A stretch of DNA of 41,778 bases. Source: a virus. The stretch lies in IMG/VR virus record IMGVR_UViG_3300028563_000035, positions 1 to 41,778 of that record; one strand, given 5' to 3'. Position numbers and translations under genes: made by a program. This document shows positions 39,117 through 41,778 of this stretch, piece after piece; within the stretch, counting starts at the first letter, position 1; the number at the start of each line of letters is the position of its first letter. The notes under the pieces were generated by a model. It was given only the letters and a program-made list of their open reading frames with translations. It did not search any database and was not told the origin of the DNA.

Positions 39117-39177
39117 AGGCCGAAATGGCCGGGCAATCCCCGGCCATCCGAGCGTGATGCGCTCGCTGATGAGGTCC
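39117..39177 (+). ncRNA. Type II hammerhead ribozyme 4 (canonical, ATC site)
   Basis: Stem II GGCC/GGTC (one G-T), GAA, stem III ATGGCCGGG/CCCGGCCAT (9 bp), cleavage triplet ATC with C39148, stem I CGAGCG/CGCTCG, and CTGATGA (39166-39172). The predicted cut is between 39148 and 39149. It fills the gap before the DUF932 gene, whose CCATAGGAGA leader is at 39197-39206. Confidence 0.92.
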
Positions 39178-39212
39178 AGTCCTGCACCTTATGCTTCCAT
39201 AGGAGACTGACA

Positions 39213-40247
39213 ATGCACAATATCGACATGACCCACAACCGCGCCAACATTGCCTTCCTGGGTTCGCGCAACGACGTCTGGCATCGCCTGGGTCAGGAAA
39301 TGCTGTCCGGAATGGACTCCGCTGCTTGGGCTAAGGCGGCTGGCCTGGAATGGGAAGCCGTGAAGGTCCCCGCTATCGCTTCCCTGGAAGGTGCGCAGTG
39401 GGACCACATTCCGGCTGCGAAGCGCTTCGCTCATGTTGCGGACCGCTTCTTCATCGCGCGGAATGACACCGCTCAGATTCTCTCGCCCGGTACGGTGTCG
39501 GACGTCTACCAGCCGCACCAGCCCAAAGCCGTGTTGGATTGGTTCGACCGCTACATTGCGGTAGATGACCGCTTCCAGCTCGACGTTGCCGGTTCGCTCA
39601 AGGGCGGTGCGATCATCTGGGCGACGGCCACCTTCCGCGAGCCGCTGAGCGTGGCTGGCGACAAGCACGTTGCGAGACTTCTGATGACCACGACGTTCGA
39701 TGGTTCTGGGGCGACGATCAACCAAGGAACCATGACCCGCACCGTGTGCAACAACACGCTGAACGTTGCCTTGATGGATAAGCGCGCTGTGATCCGCACT
39801 CGACACAATACGAAGTTCGATGCCAAGCGGGTTGGCAATGAGCTGGCTACGGTGGCGCAAGGCTTTGCTGAGTACAAAGCGGTGGGCGACGCCTTGGCTG
39901 CGAACAGCATGGCGAAGGAGGAGGTCTCTGACTTCTTCAAGCGGTGTCTGGATATTCCGCTGGAGGCGAAGGCGGAAGAGCTCTCGACCCGTAAGCTGAA
40001 CCAGTTCGAAGCACTGGGCTCGGCTTACCGTACCACAGCAGCTGAAGGTGCCTCTGGCAACGCCTGGGCGGCTCTGAACGCCATTACGCGCTACGTGGAT
40101 CACGACCGCGCGGTGCAGAACGGCGACAAGACCAAGGATGAAGCGCGCTTCACGTCGGCCCAGTTTGGGTCGGGAGCTTCTCTGAAGTCCAAGGCGATGG
40201 AGCTCCTGATGCCGCGTATCAAGGACAAGGTCCTGGTCGCTGCGTAA
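39213..40247 (+). CDS. DUF932 / phage-plasmid-like protein
   Basis: The 344-residue product resembles the DUF932 family (TIGR03299-type 'phage/plasmid-like' proteins). Examples are DVWHRLGQEM, WAKAAGLEWEAVKVP and INQGTMTRTVCNNTLNVAL. The function of the family is unknown; members are common on phages and plasmids. ATG 39213 is 7 nt from AGGAG in the shared leader. Directly upstream is ribozyme 4. Codon use here is more GC-rich at third positions than in the neighbouring small genes, consistent with high expression or separate origin. Confidence 0.8.
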   Translation: MHNIDMTHNRANIAFLGSRNDVWHRLGQEMLSGMDSAAWAKAAGLEWEAVKVPAIASLEGAQWDHIPAAKRFAHVADRFFIARNDTAQILSPGTVSDVYQPHQPKAVLDWFDRYIAVDDRFQLDVAGSLKGGAIIWATATFREPLSVAGDKHVARLLMTTTFDGSGATINQGTMTRTVCNNTLNVALMDKRAVIRTRHNTKFDAKRVGNELATVAQGFAEYKAVGDALAANSMAKEEVSDFFKRCLDIPLEAKAEELSTRKLNQFEALGSAYRTTAAEGASGNAWAALNAITRYVDHDRAVQNGDKTKDEARFTSAQFGSGASLKSKAMELLMPRIKDKVLVAA

Positions 40248-40261
40248 ATTCCGACAATGAC

Positions 40262-40294
40262 TGAGGCGCGTATGGTTGAGCTGTACGCGCCTCA
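40262..40294 (+). other. 11-bp perfect hairpin containing a promoter-like motif
   Basis: TGAGGCGCGTA and TACGCGCCTCA form a perfect 11-bp stem. GCGTATGGTTGA (40268-40279), a near match to the GCGTATGTTTGA motif, lies in the 5' arm and loop. This gap lacks a hammerhead, unlike the preceding ones. The hairpin may be a terminator, RNase site or regulated promoter. Confidence 0.55.
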
Positions 40295-40334
40295 AGCTTT
40301 GCTTTCTACAGAAACCCCATAGGAGAGAACGACA

Positions 40335-41192
40335 ATGGAAATCCAGATTACGGAACCGATGGTTACCAAGTTGCTGACAGTTGTGGACGCAGGCCTTGTG
40401 AAAGGCGTTGGCATTCCACAGCCCGGCCAGATGTGTGTCGAAGCGGCAGTGTGCTACGCGCTTGATTTGCCTCACGGCGACGACCCCGGCTGCGTTGCGC
40501 AATCACTGCGTAACCTCAAAATCCGCCTGAACGACTCCAACTGGTCGTCCAATGAAGCCCGTGCTAAGGGGCTGCGGCGGCTGGCGGTTGTCCAGCTTGG
40601 TAGTCTTGGTCATCTTGACGAGAAGGCGTTTGTCGCAAAGCTGGTTGACTACGCTATTCGCGTTTCCACACCACAGGCTTTGAGAGCCGCTGCGTCTGTC
40701 CATAAGGACGAGAAGCATAAGGCAGCTTTGTACGAAGCAGCGAACCGTTGTGAGAAGGAAGGAACGCGAGAAGCCGCTAAGGCAGCGAAGACTGCTGCTG
40801 CTTATGCTTATGCTTATGTTGCTGATGCTGCTTATGCTGCTGATGCTGCTGCTGATGCTGCTGCTGCTGCTGATGCTGCTGCTGCTTATGCTGCTGCTGC
40901 TGCTGCTGATGCTTATGCTGCTGATGCTTATGATGCTGCTGCTGCTGCTTATGCTGCTGCTGCTGCTGCTGATGCTTATGCTGCTGATGCTTATGATGCT
41001 GCTGCTGCTGCTGATGCTTATGCTGCTGATGCTGATGCTTATGCTGCTGATGCTTATGATGCTGCTGCTGCTAGAAATGCGGCCCGCGACAAAGCTCTTT
41101 CCGACTACGCGGAGGTCGTTGTTCAAATGCTGATCGAGCTGAAGGCCCCTGGCTGTGCGTGGCTTTGGATGACTGAGCAGACGACTGCATAG
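40335..41192 (+). CDS. Phage protein with Ala/Asp/Tyr repeat domain
   Basis: The 285-residue product has a conserved N-terminal domain (PGQMCVEAAVCYALDLPHG, then KIRLNDSNWSS, then LRRLAVVQLGSLG), then about 90 residues made almost only of Ala, Asp and Tyr, then a folded end (DKALSDYAEVVVQM). Homologous phage proteins with similar low-complexity tails are familiar to me,  function unknown. The repeat is probably a long helix. ATG 40335 has AGGAG 9 nt upstream. Confidence 0.7.
   Translation: MEIQITEPMVTKLLTVVDAGLVKGVGIPQPGQMCVEAAVCYALDLPHGDDPGCVAQSLRNLKIRLNDSNWSSNEARAKGLRRLAVVQLGSLGHLDEKAFVAKLVDYAIRVSTPQALRAAASVHKDEKHKAALYEAANRCEKEGTREAAKAAKTAAAYAYAYVADAAYAADAAADAAAAADAAAAYAAAAAADAYAADAYDAAAAAYAAAAAADAYAADAYDAAAAADAYAADADAYAADAYDAAAARNAARDKALSDYAEVVVQMLIELKAPGCAWLWMTEQTTA
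40796..41072 (+). repeat. GCT/GAT/TAT codon-repeat tract
   Basis: The tract is built from GCT, GAT and TAT codons in irregular order, with longer direct copies such as ATGCTTATGCTGCTGATGCT repeated several times. The nearly exclusive use of one codon per residue indicates growth by slippage or unequal recombination at the DNA level. Confidence 0.9.
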
Positions 41193-41327
41193 GCTATAAC
41201 TTGAACACTGAGTACGGCGGTCGAGTGGGACAGCGTTTTAACCTTTCGCGTTTTCCCCTCTCCTATGGAAGGAGCCGCCCGGACCCTTTCCGTGCATCCG
41301 GGCATTTGATTTTGGAGAACTAAAGCT
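41193..41327 (+). other. Intergenic region with leader-complementary 10-mer
   Basis: The 135-bp gap contains TCTCCTATGG (41259-41268), the exact reverse complement of the CCATAGGAGA leader used by five upstream genes. It is followed by a GCCCGGA/TCCGGGC hairpin (41277-41303). The next gene uses a different ribosome-binding site (TTTGGAGAAC). No hammerhead core is seen. Confidence 0.6.
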
Positions 41328-41591
41328 ATGACCAAGATAAACACTATGAAGGACCTCTGGCGGCCGATTGCAGAACTTAAAGACAAGTACGCTTCTGGGT
41401 TGCTGTTGTGTGCGCCAGAACTTATCGACCTCGACTGCAACCCAGAAGGTATCGGTATGGGTTATTGGCAAGACGGCGGTGGCGTTGATGGGGGTAACGC
41501 TTGGCTGTGCGCCAAGTGGAGCATGACCAACGACGAATGGTATGAGAAGGAGTGTAACCCAACGCACTTTATCCAAATGACAGGGCCGTAA
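41328..41591 (+). CDS. Small hypothetical phage protein
   Basis: The 87-residue product, MTKINTMKDLWRPI start, contains LLLCAPELIDLDCN and CAKWSMTNDEWYEKE, a pattern seen in small phage proteins related to DUF551-like sequences. ATG 41328 follows GGAGAAC. Function is unknown. Confidence 0.6.
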   Translation: MTKINTMKDLWRPIAELKDKYASGLLLCAPELIDLDCNPEGIGMGYWQDGGGVDGGNAWLCAKWSMTNDEWYEKECNPTHFIQMTGP

Positions 41592-41778
41592 TGAAACTCT
41601 GGCTAAACCCTGACCGCTGCCTGCCTCCCCACAAGGTAACGCACCCAAATAAGCTGGAGGAACTCAAGGCAGACATGCTCGCCAACGGCTGGCGCTTGGG
41701 CGAACCAATTCTCTTAGGGTATTGGGATGAGCAAGCCCGCAAGGTCCAGCTTGTCTCTGGTTCACACCGTTGGGCTGA
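41591..41778 (+). CDS. ParB-like N-terminal domain protein (partial)
   Basis: The ORF starts at ATG 41591, overlapping the upstream stop as TAATG, and runs off the window. LEELKADMLANGWRLGEP then VQLVSGSHRW matches the ParB/Srx N-terminal domain, whose GS/GxHR motif binds nucleotide. Phage members can be nucleases, partition-like proteins or modification enzymes. Only about 62 residues are visible. Confidence 0.6.
   Translation, partial: MKLWLNPDRCLPPHKVTHPNKLEELKADMLANGWRLGEPILLGYWDEQARKVQLVSGSHRWA

Noticed and set aside
40248-40334. A fifth hammerhead before the repeat protein
   Set aside because: The gap has the shared leader and a strong hairpin but no GAA or CTGATGA core.
39189-40502. 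437-residue minus-strand ORF opposite the DUF932 gene
   Set aside because: It is the antisense shadow of a GC-rich, well-supported plus-strand gene; composition is Arg/His/Leu-rich with no motif.
40503-41126. Ser/Ile-rich minus ORF and Leu/Met-rich plus ORF over the codon repeat
   Set aside because: They are frame shadows of the GCT/GAT/TAT tract in the Ala/Asp/Tyr protein.

Overview
The window is a stretch of a large tailed-phage (Caudoviricetes) genome, probably from a virus of a Gram-negative host. It carries both terminase subunits, a phage replisome, a thymine hypermodification gene set, two inteins, HNH endonucleases, and dozens of tightly overlapping small genes typical of phages. A lipoprotein with a clear lipobox points to a Gram-negative host. 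The host genus cannot be read from the sequence. No capsid, tail or lysis gene was recognised.

Layout. Almost everything from 1 to about 35.5 kb is on the minus strand. Reading from low coordinates it holds: a repeat protein cut by the window edge; large terminase (with a mini-intein), a cold-shock-domain protein, small terminase and a NusG/RfaH-like factor (0.5-4.1 kb); an odd tRNA-like cluster (4.5-4.9 kb); recombination and replication genes (RecA-like protein, ssDNA-binding protein, clamp loader, UDG-PolA fusion, sliding clamp; 4.9-14 kb); an adenine/cytosine methyltransferase broken at a G9 tract; a nucleotide and base-modification block (DUF3310, zinc peptidase, thymidylate-synthase family enzyme, HD nucleotidase, 5-hmdU-kinase helical-domain protein, two P-loop kinases, a Rossmann enzyme and an amino acid:DNA transferase; 14.7-21.2 kb); a sigma-like factor, primase, SNF2 helicase and DnaB-like helicase with an HNH intein (22-29.5 kb); and many small accessory genes including two HNH nucleases (29.5-35.5 kb).

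A structured gap of about 0.8 kb (35.5-36.3 kb) separates this from a rightward, plus-strand operon of small genes, a metallophosphoesterase, a DUF932 protein, an Ala/Asp/Tyr repeat protein and a ParB-like start. Four type II hammerhead ribozymes lie between genes of that operon. Each sits just upstream of a shared CCATAGGAGA leader and ribosome-binding site, which suggests that the polycistronic RNA is cut into single-gene or two-gene messages.

The other unusual element is the tRNA-like cluster. In two modules the T-arm/acceptor/CCA half comes before the acceptor/D-arm half, with perfect 7-bp acceptor complementarity, as in circularly permuted tRNA genes. The reassembled anticodon loops are not canonical, so function is uncertain.

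A recurring GNGTATGT-type motif lies just upstream of many starts on both strands. Together with the phage sigma-like protein it suggests a dedicated promoter class.
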